This document shows, one piece after another, positions 21,162-29,211 of a stretch of 64,000 bases of DNA; position 1 is the stretch's first letter, and each line of letters opens with the position of its first letter. A model generated the notes under the pieces. It was given only the letters and a program-made list of their open reading frames with translations, ran no database searches and was not told the origin of the DNA. Source of the stretch: Isoptericola cucumis (GTDB lineage Bacteria > Actinomycetota > Actinomycetes > Actinomycetales > Cellulomonadaceae); contig NZ_BMDG01000007.1 of assembly GCF_014635665.1 (NCBI RefSeq), positions 1 to 64,000 of the forward strand. The letters are read 5' to 3'. The translations under genes were made by a program, and so were the position numbers.

Positions 21162-21305
21162 CAACTGCGGTTCCGCCTCTATGAAAGGCCACGAAAAAGG
21201 CCGTCCCGGCCGTTCCGCAGGCCGATCGACAAGAGTTCACCTGACCGCGTCATGATGTTTGCCGACAGTTATCCGAAAAAGTCCGGTCGGGTCTTGTCGC
21301 GCTCT

Positions 21306-21311
21306 TAGTGT
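21306..21311 (+). promoter_or_regulatory. Candidate -10, leaderless spacing, before the nonulosonate gene
   Basis: TAGTGT ends seven bases before the ATG at 21319, with no ribosome-binding site between. This resembles a leaderless start. The preceding 130 bp are unusually AT-rich for this window and contain no gene. Confidence 0.4.
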
Positions 21312-21318
21312 CAGCCCC

Positions 21319-23478
21319 ATGAACGACAACCACCCCGACGGTGGCGCCCTCGTCGTGATTCCCGCCCGAGGCGGTTCTGCGGGGATCCCGCTGAAGAACC
21401 TGCAGCGGGTCGGGGGCACGACGCTCGTCGCCCGGGCCGTGCGGTCCGCGCTGGCCGCCCCGTCCGTGACCAGGGTCGTGGTCTCGACCGACCACGACGA
21501 GATCGCCCGCGAGGCGGCGGCCCACGGCGCGCAGGTCGTGTCGCGACCGGCGGACCTCGCCGGCGCGGCCGCGAGCTCGGAGTCCGCCGTCCTGCACGTC
21601 CTCGACACGCTGCTCAGCGAGGCGGGCGCCGACGGGCGCGACCCGGCCGTGACCGTGCTGCTGCAGGCGACGTCGCCGTTCGTCGACCCGGCCGACCTGG
21701 ACGCCGCGGTGCGCCGGGTCGCGGGCGGTGCCCAGGACGTCGTGGTGGCGGTCGCGCCGACGCACGACTTCCAGTGGCGGCTGGACGGCGACCTGCCCGT
21801 CCCCGTCGGCCACGGCACCGACCACCGGCCGCGCCGCCAGGACCGGGCGCCGCACTTCCGCGAGACCGGCGCCTTCTACGCCATGGACACCGCCGGGCTG
21901 CGCGCGTCGGGCAGCCGGTTCTTCGGCGCCGTCGGCCTGCAGCCGGTCGCGCCCGAGTGGTCGCTCGAGATCGACGAGCCGCGGGACCTGTGGCTCGCGC
22001 GCACGCTGCTCGAGCAGCCAGGGGCCTCGACCGGCCCGGCCGACGTGATCGACGTCGACGCCCTGGTCACCGACTTCGACGGCGTGCACACCGACGACGC
22101 GGCGTACGTCTCGCAGGACGGCACCGAGCAGGTGCGCGTGCACCGCGGCGACGGCATGGGCGTGGCCCGGCTGCGCCGCGCCGGCGTCCCGATGCTCATC
22201 CTGTCGACCGAGACCAACCCGGTCGTCGCGGCCCGCGCCCGCAAGCTCGGCGTCGAGGTCCTGCACGGCGTGGACGACAAGGCCGCCGCGCTGCGCGACT
22301 GGTGCGCCGTGAACCGCCTCGACCCCGACCGCGTCGCCTACGTCGGCAACGACGTCAACGACCTTCCTGCCCTGGACGTCGTCGGCTGGCCCGTGGCCGT
22401 CGCCGACGCCCGCCCCGAGGTGACCGCCGTCGCGCGCGTCGTCCTGGACCGACCGGGCGGCCACGGTGCCGTCCGGGAGGTCTGCGACCGCGTGCTCGGC
22501 GCCCTCGACACCGCCCGCGGGACCTCCCGCGCGGCGGGCACAGCACGACCCGCACCCCGAAAGGACATCCCGATGACCAGCACCACCGCCACCACCGCCC
22601 CCGCCGAGCGCTCGGTCCAGATCGGCGACCACGAGGTCGGCACGGGGCAGCCCGTGTACGTCATCGGCGAGATCGGCATCAACCACAACGGGGACGTCGA
22701 CATCGCCAAGCAGCTCATCGACGTCGCGGTCGCCGCCGGCTGCCAGGCCGTGAAGTTCCAGAAGCGTACGCCGGAGATCAGCACCCCCAAGGACCAAAGG
22801 GACAAGATCCGCCAGACGCCGTGGGGCGAGATGACGTACCTCGAGTACAAGTACCGGGTCGAGTTCGAGCAGGACCAGTACACGGAGATCGACCAGTACG
22901 CCAAGGCGAACGGCATCCAGTGGTTCGCCTCCCCGTGGGACGTGCCCTCGGTCGAGTTCCTCGAGGGCTTCGGGGTGCCGACGCACAAGATCGCGTCCGC
23001 GTCGGTGACCGACCTCGAGCTGCTGCAGGCGCTCGCCGACACCGGCAAGCCGATGATCCTGTCGACCGGGATGTCCACGCTCGAGCAGATCGACACGGCG
23101 GTGGAGATCCTCGGCACCGACGGGCTCGTCATGCTGCACGCCACCTCGACGTACCCGCTGCCGCCGGAGGAGGCGAACCTGCGCACCATCGCGACGCTGC
23201 AGGAGCGCTACGGGGTCCCCGTGGGGTACTCGGGCCACGAGACGGGCCTGCAGATCTCCCTCGCGGCGGTCGCCCTCGGCGCCGTCGCCGTCGAGCGGCA
23301 CATCACCCTCGACCGGGCGATGTGGGGCTCCGACCACGCGGCGTCGCTCGAGCCGAAGGGCCTCACCAACCTGGTGCGTGACATCCGCATCCTGCAGGAC
23401 GCCCTGGGCGACGGCGAGAAGCGGGTCATGCCCGGCGAGCTCGCGCCGATGTCGCGCCTGCGCCGCGTCGACGCCTGA
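21319..23478 (+). CDS. CMP-nonulosonate synthetase - HAD phosphatase - NeuB-type synthase in one open frame
   Basis: A 719-residue frame with three enzymes of sialic-acid-type sugar synthesis. Residues 1-230 are a cytidylyltransferase (VIPARGGSAGIPLKNLQ, VTVLLQATSPFV, RETGAFYAMD). Residues ~245-400 are a KdsC-like HAD phosphatase (VTDFDGVHTDD, LSTETNP, AYVGNDVNDLPAL), as also found on animal CMP-sialate synthetases. From residue 419 comes a NeuB-type TIM-barrel synthase (YVIGEIGINHNGD, AVKFQKRTP, GYSGHETGL, ERHITLDRAMWGSDHA). NeuB condenses PEP with a hexosamine derivative; the first domain then activates the product with CTP. Normally NeuB is a separate gene. Here no stop intervenes, yet a good ribosome-binding site and ATG remain at 22573. 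The synthase ends at ...RLRRVDA and lacks the usual C-terminal SAF domain. Products may be a fusion, a free synthase, or both. Confidence 0.88.
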   Translation: MNDNHPDGGALVVIPARGGSAGIPLKNLQRVGGTTLVARAVRSALAAPSVTRVVVSTDHDEIAREAAAHGAQVVSRPADLAGAAASSESAVLHVLDTLLSEAGADGRDPAVTVLLQATSPFVDPADLDAAVRRVAGGAQDVVVAVAPTHDFQWRLDGDLPVPVGHGTDHRPRRQDRAPHFRETGAFYAMDTAGLRASGSRFFGAVGLQPVAPEWSLEIDEPRDLWLARTLLEQPGASTGPADVIDVDALVTDFDGVHTDDAAYVSQDGTEQVRVHRGDGMGVARLRRAGVPMLILSTETNPVVAARARKLGVEVLHGVDDKAAALRDWCAVNRLDPDRVAYVGNDVNDLPALDVVGWPVAVADARPEVTAVARVVLDRPGGHGAVREVCDRVLGALDTARGTSRAAGTARPAPRKDIPMTSTTATTAPAERSVQIGDHEVGTGQPVYVIGEIGINHNGDVDIAKQLIDVAVAAGCQAVKFQKRTPEISTPKDQRDKIRQTPWGEMTYLEYKYRVEFEQDQYTEIDQYAKANGIQWFASPWDVPSVEFLEGFGVPTHKIASASVTDLELLQALADTGKPMILSTGMSTLEQIDTAVEILGTDGLVMLHATSTYPLPPEEANLRTIATLQERYGVPVGYSGHETGLQISLAAVALGAVAVERHITLDRAMWGSDHAASLEPKGLTNLVRDIRILQDALGDGEKRVMPGELAPMSRLRRVDA
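22560..22575 (+). promoter_or_regulatory. Internal ribosome-binding site and ATG for the NeuB-type domain
   Basis: AAGGA, seven bases, then ATG (22573-22575), in frame with the upstream cytidylyltransferase/phosphatase coding sequence. The next residues (MTSTTATTAPAERS) are a typical disordered start. This suggests that the ~301-residue synthase can be made on its own. The in-frame CGA a few codons upstream (22546-22548) could be a former TGA. Confidence 0.65.
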
Positions 23479-23519
23479 CGGATGGGCCACAGGTCCGCGG
23501 TCCGCTCGCGGGAGGTGTC

Positions 23520-24593
23520 GTGACGCAGGTGCGTGCCGACGCCGACGCGCGGGCGGACCGCCGCCCGCCCGCCGCCCCGCCCGGGGTCGCCGTCGTCGCG
23601 TGCGTGCGCGACGAAGAGCCGTACCTGGCGGAGGCGGTGGGCTCCGTGCTCGCGCAGGACTACGACGGCACGTTGCAGGTGGTGCTCGCCGTCGGGCCGT
23701 CGCACGACGCCACCGCGCAGGTGGCGGCGGCGCTCGCCGCCGCCGACCCCCGCGTGGTGGTCCTCGACAACCCGACCGGGTCGCGGTCCGTCGGCCTCAA
23801 CGCGGCGATGGCGCTCGCGGGCGCCGCCGACGAGGTCCTGTTGCGGGTCGACGGGCACACCGTCCTCCCGCCGGACTACGTCCGGCGCGCGGTCGCCACG
23901 CTGGAGCGCACGGGGGCCGCCGGCGTCGGCGGCCTGATGAGCCCGGTGGGGACCGCCACCGTCCAGCGGGCCGTCGCGCGGGCGATGAGCCACCCGGCCG
24001 GGATCGGCGCGGCGTCGTTCCACGTGGGCGGGGCGGCCGGGCCGTCCGAGACCGTCTACCTGGGGGCGTTCCGCCGGACGGCCGTCGAGGCCGTGGGCGG
24101 GTACGACCCGTCGCTGGTGCGCGCCGAGGACTGGGAGCTGTGCCTGCGGCTGCGCCGGGCGGGCGGGCTGCTCTGGTTCGAGCCCGCCCTGCAGGTCACC
24201 TACCGGCCGCGGCGCACGGTGCGGGCGGTCGCGAAGCAGTTCTGGCGCACGGGCATGTGGCGCCGCGAGGTGATCCGCCGCGACCGCTCCACGGCGAGCG
24301 TGCGCTACCTCGCGCCGCCGCTGCTCGTCCTTGCGCTGGGGCTGTCGGCGCTGGTCGGCGTCGCCGGCGCGCTCGCGGGGCTGCCGGTGCTCGGCGCGCT
24401 CGGCGCCGTGCTGCCCGCCGGCTACGTCGTCGGCGTCGTCGCGGCGTCCACGCACGCGGCGGTGCGCCGGCCCCGGCTCGGCCTGCGGGAGGCGCTCGTC
24501 CTGCCGCTGGTCGTCGCGACCATGCACCTCGCCTGGGGGGCGGGGTTCGTGCGCGGGCTCACCGCGCGGGCGGTCGCCGACCACCGCGCGTGA
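23520..24593 (+). CDS. Membrane-anchored GT2 glycosyltransferase
   Basis: A 357-residue protein. A GT-A domain (about 22-250) opens with VAVVACVRDEEPYL and has the metal-binding LRVDGHTVLPPDYV and the acceptor-side RAEDWELCLRLRRAG. Three hydrophobic helices follow (about 265-335), so the enzyme should sit at the inner face of the membrane, like ExoA-type chain-extending transferases. The GTG at 23520 has GGAGG three bases upstream. It lies 41 bp downstream of the nonulosonate gene on the same strand and is probably co-transcribed. The downstream gene is convergent. Donor and acceptor sugars are unknown. Confidence 0.85.
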   Translation: MTQVRADADARADRRPPAAPPGVAVVACVRDEEPYLAEAVGSVLAQDYDGTLQVVLAVGPSHDATAQVAAALAAADPRVVVLDNPTGSRSVGLNAAMALAGAADEVLLRVDGHTVLPPDYVRRAVATLERTGAAGVGGLMSPVGTATVQRAVARAMSHPAGIGAASFHVGGAAGPSETVYLGAFRRTAVEAVGGYDPSLVRAEDWELCLRLRRAGGLLWFEPALQVTYRPRRTVRAVAKQFWRTGMWRREVIRRDRSTASVRYLAPPLLVLALGLSALVGVAGALAGLPVLGALGAVLPAGYVVGVVAASTHAAVRRPRLGLREALVLPLVVATMHLAWGAGFVRGLTARAVADHRA

Positions 24594-24647
24594 GACGCGC
24601 GCCGCGATCCCCGGACCGCCTGTGCGGCGGGCGCGGTCGCAGGCCGG

Positions 24648-25862
24648 TCAGCGGCGCAGGGCGCGGGCGAGCGGCGCCGGCAGCGCCGAGCGGGCCGCCG
24701 TGTACACGTAGCGCGGCCGGGACCAGGGCCGCAGGCGCACGGCCGGCAGGTCACCCTCGCGGGCCCGCCGCGCCAGGTCGGCGACGGCGGCGGGCAGGCC
24801 CGAGGCCTGGGGGTGCAGGTAGTGGTCAGCCCGCCACGCCGGGGCGGGCACGGGCCCCCCGGCACGCAGCGTCGACGCCACGTCGTCGAGGCGGCGCAGG
24901 CACCCCGACGCGGCGAACGGCTCGTTGAGCAGCTCGGGGGAGACGCCGAAGTCGGCGACGAAGACGGTCGGCAGGCCGCGCGCGAGGGCCTCCAGGCCGG
25001 CGGTCGAGCTGACGGTGAGCAGCGCGGCGTCGGGCGTGAGCTGGTCGCTCATCGGCCCGGTCGCGAAGCCGACCGCCCCCGGCGCGTGCCCGAGCGTCGC
25101 GTGCTCCGCCGCCCACAGGGCGTCGAGCGGGTGCTCCTCGTGGTGGGTCTGCGGCTCGCCCGCGCGGGCCCGCAGCTTCACGACGACCTCGTAGCCCTCG
25201 CCGGCCAGCCGCGCGAGGCCGTCGAGCAGCGCCACGCGCTCCGGGCGCGTCGCCGGGACCTTGGCCTGGGCCGCGAGCACGACGCGGCGCACCGGGGCGC
25301 TGGCACGGTTCGCGGCGCCCGCCTCGAGCGTGTCGAGGAAGGGCAGGCGCGTGAGGACGAGGTCCGGTCGCGCACCCCGCCGCGCGAACTCCTCGGCGTA
25401 CGGGGCGGCCTCGGCGTGCGCGTGCACGACGAAGGCGTCGCACCAGCGCCGCCAGCCGGTGCCCTGCGGCGTGGCGGGCAGCGCCATCCCGGGCAGCCCG
25501 GTCACCAGCGCGGGACGACGGCCGGGCGGCAGCGCCCGCAGGACCTGCCCCGCGGCCAGCTCGGCGACGGGGCCGGTGGCCGCGACCAGGACGACGTCGG
25601 GCCGGGTGCGGCGCACCAGCCGTCGCAGCGCGCCCGGCGTCACCACCACCGGCGGCGCGACGCCCGTGCCGTCGACCGCGGCCGCCACCTGGTCGCCGCT
25701 GGGCGCGAGGGGCGAGCGGACCACGACGGCGGACACGCGCGGCGCGTCGCCCGGGAGCGGGGACGCGGCGTCGCGGAGGCGGGCGAGGGTCCACACCGCC
25801 CACTTGAGGTAGGAGTCGGAGTCGGCGACGGCCAGCACCCGCGGGGTCGTGCCTGCGGTCAT
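24648..25862 (-). CDS. Putative glycosyltransferase (DUF6716-like)
   Basis: A 404-residue protein with the two-domain layout of GT-B enzymes. The N-terminal half starts VLAVADSDSYLKWAVWTL. The C-terminal half has VVLAAQAKVPATRPERVALL, the loop HEEHPLDALWAAEH, and the nucleotide-sugar-binding-like stretch LLTVSSTAGLEALARGLPTV. It resembles the uncharacterised DUF6716 family of actinobacteria. Its ATG overlaps the stop of the upstream gene (ATGA), so the two are translationally coupled. Placed beside CMP-nonulosonate synthesis, it may transfer a nonulosonate or build the acceptor. There is no signal peptide or membrane helix. Confidence 0.7.
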   Translation of the reverse strand: MTAGTTPRVLAVADSDSYLKWAVWTLARLRDAASPLPGDAPRVSAVVVRSPLAPSGDQVAAAVDGTGVAPPVVVTPGALRRLVRRTRPDVVLVAATGPVAELAAGQVLRALPPGRRPALVTGLPGMALPATPQGTGWRRWCDAFVVHAHAEAAPYAEEFARRGARPDLVLTRLPFLDTLEAGAANRASAPVRRVVLAAQAKVPATRPERVALLDGLARLAGEGYEVVVKLRARAGEPQTHHEEHPLDALWAAEHATLGHAPGAVGFATGPMSDQLTPDAALLTVSSTAGLEALARGLPTVFVADFGVSPELLNEPFAASGCLRRLDDVASTLRAGGPVPAPAWRADHYLHPQASGLPAAVADLARRAREGDLPAVRLRPWSRPRYVYTAARSALPAPLARALRR

Positions 25863-26896
25863 GCGGCGACGGTGCGGCGCGGTGCGCCGGCAGGACGCGC
25901 CGCCGGTGCGGCGCTCTGCGCCGCCGCCCGGGTGGCGAGCTCGTGCGTGCGGCCGAGGTGACGCCGCAGCTCGGGGACGGCGCGCTCCGTCCACCAGGCG
26001 TCGGGCACGGCGTGCGGGGCGACGGCCACGCCCCGGGACACGAGCAGCCGCGACAGCGTGACCGCCGACGTCGACGGCAGCGTCACGACGCGCTGCCCCG
26101 CGCGCAGCCCCCGCAGCCGGAGCTCGACCGGCGCCCGCGGCTCGTCCACGACGATCCCGGGCAGCCCCTCCAGCAGGGCGGTGACCAGCGGGTCGTGACG
26201 ACGGTGCGGCACGTAGCGCACCGGCCCGTCCGCGGCGATGCCACGCACCCAGGCCGCGTACCGGTCGGCGTGCACGAGCCGGTCGGCCACCAGCGCCGAC
26301 CCGACGACGACCGTCGGCTCCGCGGGCGCGTCCCGCTGGGGCCGCGACCGCAGCCAAGCGAAGTCGTGCGTCCGCACGTCGACCCCCATCCGGTCGAGGC
26401 CGTCGAGGGCGTCGTCGTCGAGCGGGACGGTCGTGCACAGCGTGAGCCGGCCGGCGTCGACGACGCGGCGCAGCCGGCGCGCGGCGAGCGTGCCCAGCCC
26501 GTAGCGCAGGGGCCCGGGCGGCGCGGTGAGCCGCACGAGCGGGGCGCCGGTCAGCAGGCGCCGCGCCAGGTCCAGCGTGGCGAGGCCGTCGTCGACGACG
26601 ACGATCCGCTCCGGCGGGCGCGGTGCGCGCAGGAGGGCGGACTGGAACGCGCCCGAGAACGGGTCGCCGACCACGACCACGCCGCCCGGCAGCCGGCGCG
26701 GCGCCGGCGCGACCTCGACGTCCAGGCCCGGCGGGAGGCCGAGCGCCTGCACGGCGTCGATCCCCGCGGTGAGCGCCGGGACGTCCGCACGGGCCAGGAC
26801 CCGGGTGCGCGGGCCGGCGAGGCCCTGGGCGTGCGCCTCGACGGCGCACAGCAGCTGGAGCGGGGACTCGACGAACGCGGTCACGGTCCCGAGCAT
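25859..26896 (-). CDS. Putative polysialyltransferase/sialyltransferase-like protein
   Basis: A 345-residue protein that begins VTAFVESPLQLLCAVEAH, the ESPLQLL-type opening found in bacterial sialyl- and polysialyltransferase-like GT-B proteins. A later VVVVGDPFSGAFQSAL and a C-terminal RYVPHRRHDPLV followed by LPSTSAVTLSRLL fit that fold. In GT52-type enzymes the His-Pro/Arg region contacts the CMP-sugar; I infer the same here. The gene faces away from the exporter operon and is coupled by ATGA to the DUF6716-like gene. The start may be the GTG three bases earlier (26899). The call rests on the opening motif plus the nearby CMP-nonulosonate synthetase, so the family name is tentative. Confidence 0.6.
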   Translation of the reverse strand: MLGTVTAFVESPLQLLCAVEAHAQGLAGPRTRVLARADVPALTAGIDAVQALGLPPGLDVEVAPAPRRLPGGVVVVGDPFSGAFQSALLRAPRPPERIVVVDDGLATLDLARRLLTGAPLVRLTAPPGPLRYGLGTLAARRLRRVVDAGRLTLCTTVPLDDDALDGLDRMGVDVRTHDFAWLRSRPQRDAPAEPTVVVGSALVADRLVHADRYAAWVRGIAADGPVRYVPHRRHDPLVTALLEGLPGIVVDEPRAPVELRLRGLRAGQRVVTLPSTSAVTLSRLLVSRGVAVAPHAVPDAWWTERAVPELRRHLGRTHELATRAAAQSAAPAARPAGAPRRTVAA

Positions 26897-27037
26897 CACA
26901 GCCCCGGGCGTCGCCCCGGCATCGTACGGACGGCCGGGGGGCGTCGAGCAGGTGACCAGGCGGTGAAGGCCTGACGGCGCACCGATGTCGAACCTGCGTC
27001 CCGACCCCGGAAGGCCTGATGAGGATGCCCGCTCTAG

Positions 27038-27043
27038 TAGGAT
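27038..27043 (+). promoter_or_regulatory. Candidate -10 for the ABC exporter operon
   Basis: TAGGAT lies 42 bp before the GTG of the permease gene, in a 189-bp divergent gap. An upstream CTGATG at 27016-27021 is a weak -35 candidate at 16-bp spacing. GAAGGA follows at 27064-27069. Confidence 0.4.
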
Positions 27044-27085
27044 TACGCGGTCGATTCATTCCTGAAGGACGGGTTTCCCCACACC

Positions 27086-28069
27086 GTGACCACTCAGACC
27101 AGCGAGGCGACACCCGCTCCGGGTCCCGGCGGCGATCTGCCGTCACCGCCCGCACCGATCGTCCCCGACCTCACGTCGGCGGAACGACACGCTCTCGCCG
27201 AGCAGCACTCCCTGCGCCCGATGGGCGTGCGGCCCCCGCTGCTCGACTACGTCCGCGACGTCTTCTCCCGCTGGGCCTTCATCCGGGTGCTCGGCACCTC
27301 GACCGCCTACGCGAAGAACCAGAACAACTACCTGGGCCAGCTCTGGGCCCTGCTGAACCCGATCCTCAACGCCACCGTCTACGTGCTGGTGTTCGGGATC
27401 CTGCTCGACGCGAGCCGAGGCGTGGACAACAGCATCGCGTTCATCGTCATCGGGGTCTTCCTGTTCCGCTTCATCGACCAGTCGGTGCACGGCGGGGCGC
27501 AGTCCATCGCCAAGAAGACGAACCTCATCCGGTCGTTGCACTTCCCGCGCGCCGTCCTGCCGATGTCGCAGGTCGTGTCGCTGCTGACCACCCTGGTGCC
27601 GACGCTGGTCGTGATGTGCGCGATCGTGCTGCTCAGCGGACTGGTGGGGAGCAACGAGCCGATCCCGGTCACGTGGGAGTGGCTGCTGCTGCCCTGCATC
27701 GTGGCGCTGCTGTGGCTGTTCAACACCGGGCTCGCGTTCATCATGGCGCGGATCGTGGCGATCACCCCGGACCTCGACAACATCATCAACTTCGTGATGC
27801 GTTTCGCGATGTACGGCTCGGGCGTGATCTTCCCCGTCACCAAGTACGCGGAGGAGCTCCCGCAGGCGGCCCAGGCGATCGTCGAGCCCATCCTCGAGTA
27901 CCAGCCCATCGGGGTGTTCCTCTACGTGGCGCGGTCGATCCTCATGCAGGAGGAGTCCTTCCCGCCCAGCGGCGAGATGTGGCTCTGGGCGGTCGGATGG
28001 GCCGTGGTGACCCTGGTCGTGGGCTTCATCGTGTTCTGGCGTGGCGAGGAGAGGTACGGGCGTGACTGA
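27086..28069 (+). CDS. Polysaccharide ABC exporter permease (Wzm/ABC-2 type)
   Basis: A 327-residue membrane protein. About 50 cytoplasmic residues precede an ABC-2 fold with roughly six hydrophobic helices. The pre-TM segment KNQNNYLGQLWALLNPILNA is the typical amphipathic element of Wzm/TagG permeases, and YQPIGVFLYVARSILM follows later. With the ATPase whose start overlaps its stop by eight bases, it should flip a lipid-linked glycan across the membrane. The nearest relatives by layout are the mycobacterial galactan exporter (Rv3781-Rv3783) and teichoic acid exporters. This is consistent with the galactofuranose genes upstream, but the cargo is inferred. The GTG start is poorly spaced from GAAGGA. 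Confidence 0.88.
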   Translation: MTTQTSEATPAPGPGGDLPSPPAPIVPDLTSAERHALAEQHSLRPMGVRPPLLDYVRDVFSRWAFIRVLGTSTAYAKNQNNYLGQLWALLNPILNATVYVLVFGILLDASRGVDNSIAFIVIGVFLFRFIDQSVHGGAQSIAKKTNLIRSLHFPRAVLPMSQVVSLLTTLVPTLVVMCAIVLLSGLVGSNEPIPVTWEWLLLPCIVALLWLFNTGLAFIMARIVAITPDLDNIINFVMRFAMYGSGVIFPVTKYAEELPQAAQAIVEPILEYQPIGVFLYVARSILMQEESFPPSGEMWLWAVGWAVVTLVVGFIVFWRGEERYGRD

Positions 28070-29099
28070 GGCAGACCTGGATCTCGACGTCGACCTGGAG
28101 GGCGAGTTCGAGCCGGAGGACCTCCAGGGTCCGAAGCCCGTCGCCCACGTGGGGCCGCCCGTCCTCGTCGTCGACGACCTGCACATCGTCTACCGCGTGT
28201 TCGGCGGCAAGGCTCGCGCGGCGGCGAAGTCCGGCGCCGCCAACGTGCGCGCCGCGAAGGTCGAGAAGCCGTCGTTCGTCAAGCGCCTGCTGAGCTCGGG
28301 GTCGGGACACGTCGGCGCCGTGAGCGAGGTGCACGCCGTCCGGGGGATCTCGTTCGTAGCCCGCCACGGCGAGGCGATCGGGATCGTCGGCGTCAACGGG
28401 TCGGGCAAGAGCACCCTGCTGCGGGCCGTCGCGGGGCTCATCCCGCCGGCCTCCGGGTCGGTCTACGTGGACGGCGAGCCCGCGCTCCTGGGCGTCAACG
28501 CGGCCCTGATGCCGCAGCTCACCGGGGAGCGCAACATCATGATCGGCGGCCTGGCGCTGGGGATGACGCCCCAGGAGGTCGACGAACGCTTCGACGAGGT
28601 GGTGGAGTTCGCCGACATCGGCGACTTCGTCTACCTGCCGATGAAGACGTACTCCTCGGGCATGGCGGCACGGCTGCGGTTCGCGATCTCGTCCGCGGCG
28701 CGCCCCGAGATCCTCATGATCGACGAGGCGCTCGCCACGGGCGACGCCGCGTTCAAGGCGCGGTCCAAGGCGCGCATCGACGAGGTCCGCAAGAACGCCG
28801 GCACGGTGTTCCTGGTGAGCCACTCGATCGCGACGATCGAGGCGATGTGCACCCGGGTGCTGTGGGTGCACCAGGGCCAGCTGGTGATGGACGGCCCGGC
28901 GGACGAGGTCGCGGAGGCGTACAAGGAGTTCGTCCGCGCGCACCGTCGGGCCAACACCTCCGCTCGGGCGGGCGGGGTCGGGCCTCGCGCCCGCAGCAAG
29001 CGCCGCAACCGGGAGGTCGCCGAGGCCAAGACCGGCGACGCGACGCCCAGCGACGGTCAGGCCACCGACGCCGCGGACGCGAAGCCCACCGCCGAATAG
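28062..29099 (+). CDS. Polysaccharide ABC exporter ATPase (Wzt/TagH type)
   Basis: A 345-residue nucleotide-binding protein. After an acidic 25-residue start comes the ABC domain with a long insertion before the Walker A (GIVGVNGSGKSTLLRAVAG, about residue 110), as in Wzt/TagH ATPases. The signature is YSSGMAARLRFAIS near 196, Walker B ILMIDEALATGD near 217, and the switch His in FLVSHSIATIE. The C-terminal 50 residues are a short Ala/Asp/Lys-rich tail; there is no Wzt-type carbohydrate-binding domain, so export probably does not depend on recognising a chain-end cap. The GTG lies inside the permease gene, with GAGGAGAGG upstream. Confidence 0.9.
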   Translation: MTEADLDLDVDLEGEFEPEDLQGPKPVAHVGPPVLVVDDLHIVYRVFGGKARAAAKSGAANVRAAKVEKPSFVKRLLSSGSGHVGAVSEVHAVRGISFVARHGEAIGIVGVNGSGKSTLLRAVAGLIPPASGSVYVDGEPALLGVNAALMPQLTGERNIMIGGLALGMTPQEVDERFDEVVEFADIGDFVYLPMKTYSSGMAARLRFAISSAARPEILMIDEALATGDAAFKARSKARIDEVRKNAGTVFLVSHSIATIEAMCTRVLWVHQGQLVMDGPADEVAEAYKEFVRAHRRANTSARAGGVGPRARSKRRNREVAEAKTGDATPSDGQATDAADAKPTAE

Positions 29100-29211
29100 G
29101 GCGTCCGGCCCGTCGGTCCACAGGTGACCTGATCGAGGTCGTGGTCCGTGTATTCTCGCGTCGGCCGCAGCCGACGAGGATGGCGGTTCGGACTCTCGAC
29201 GGGACGACTCG

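Noticed and set aside
22540-22575. Cytidylyltransferase and NeuB as two ordinary separate genes
   Set aside because: I read the codons from 22501 to 22575 and found no in-frame stop. A separate translation start for NeuB is kept as a possibility.
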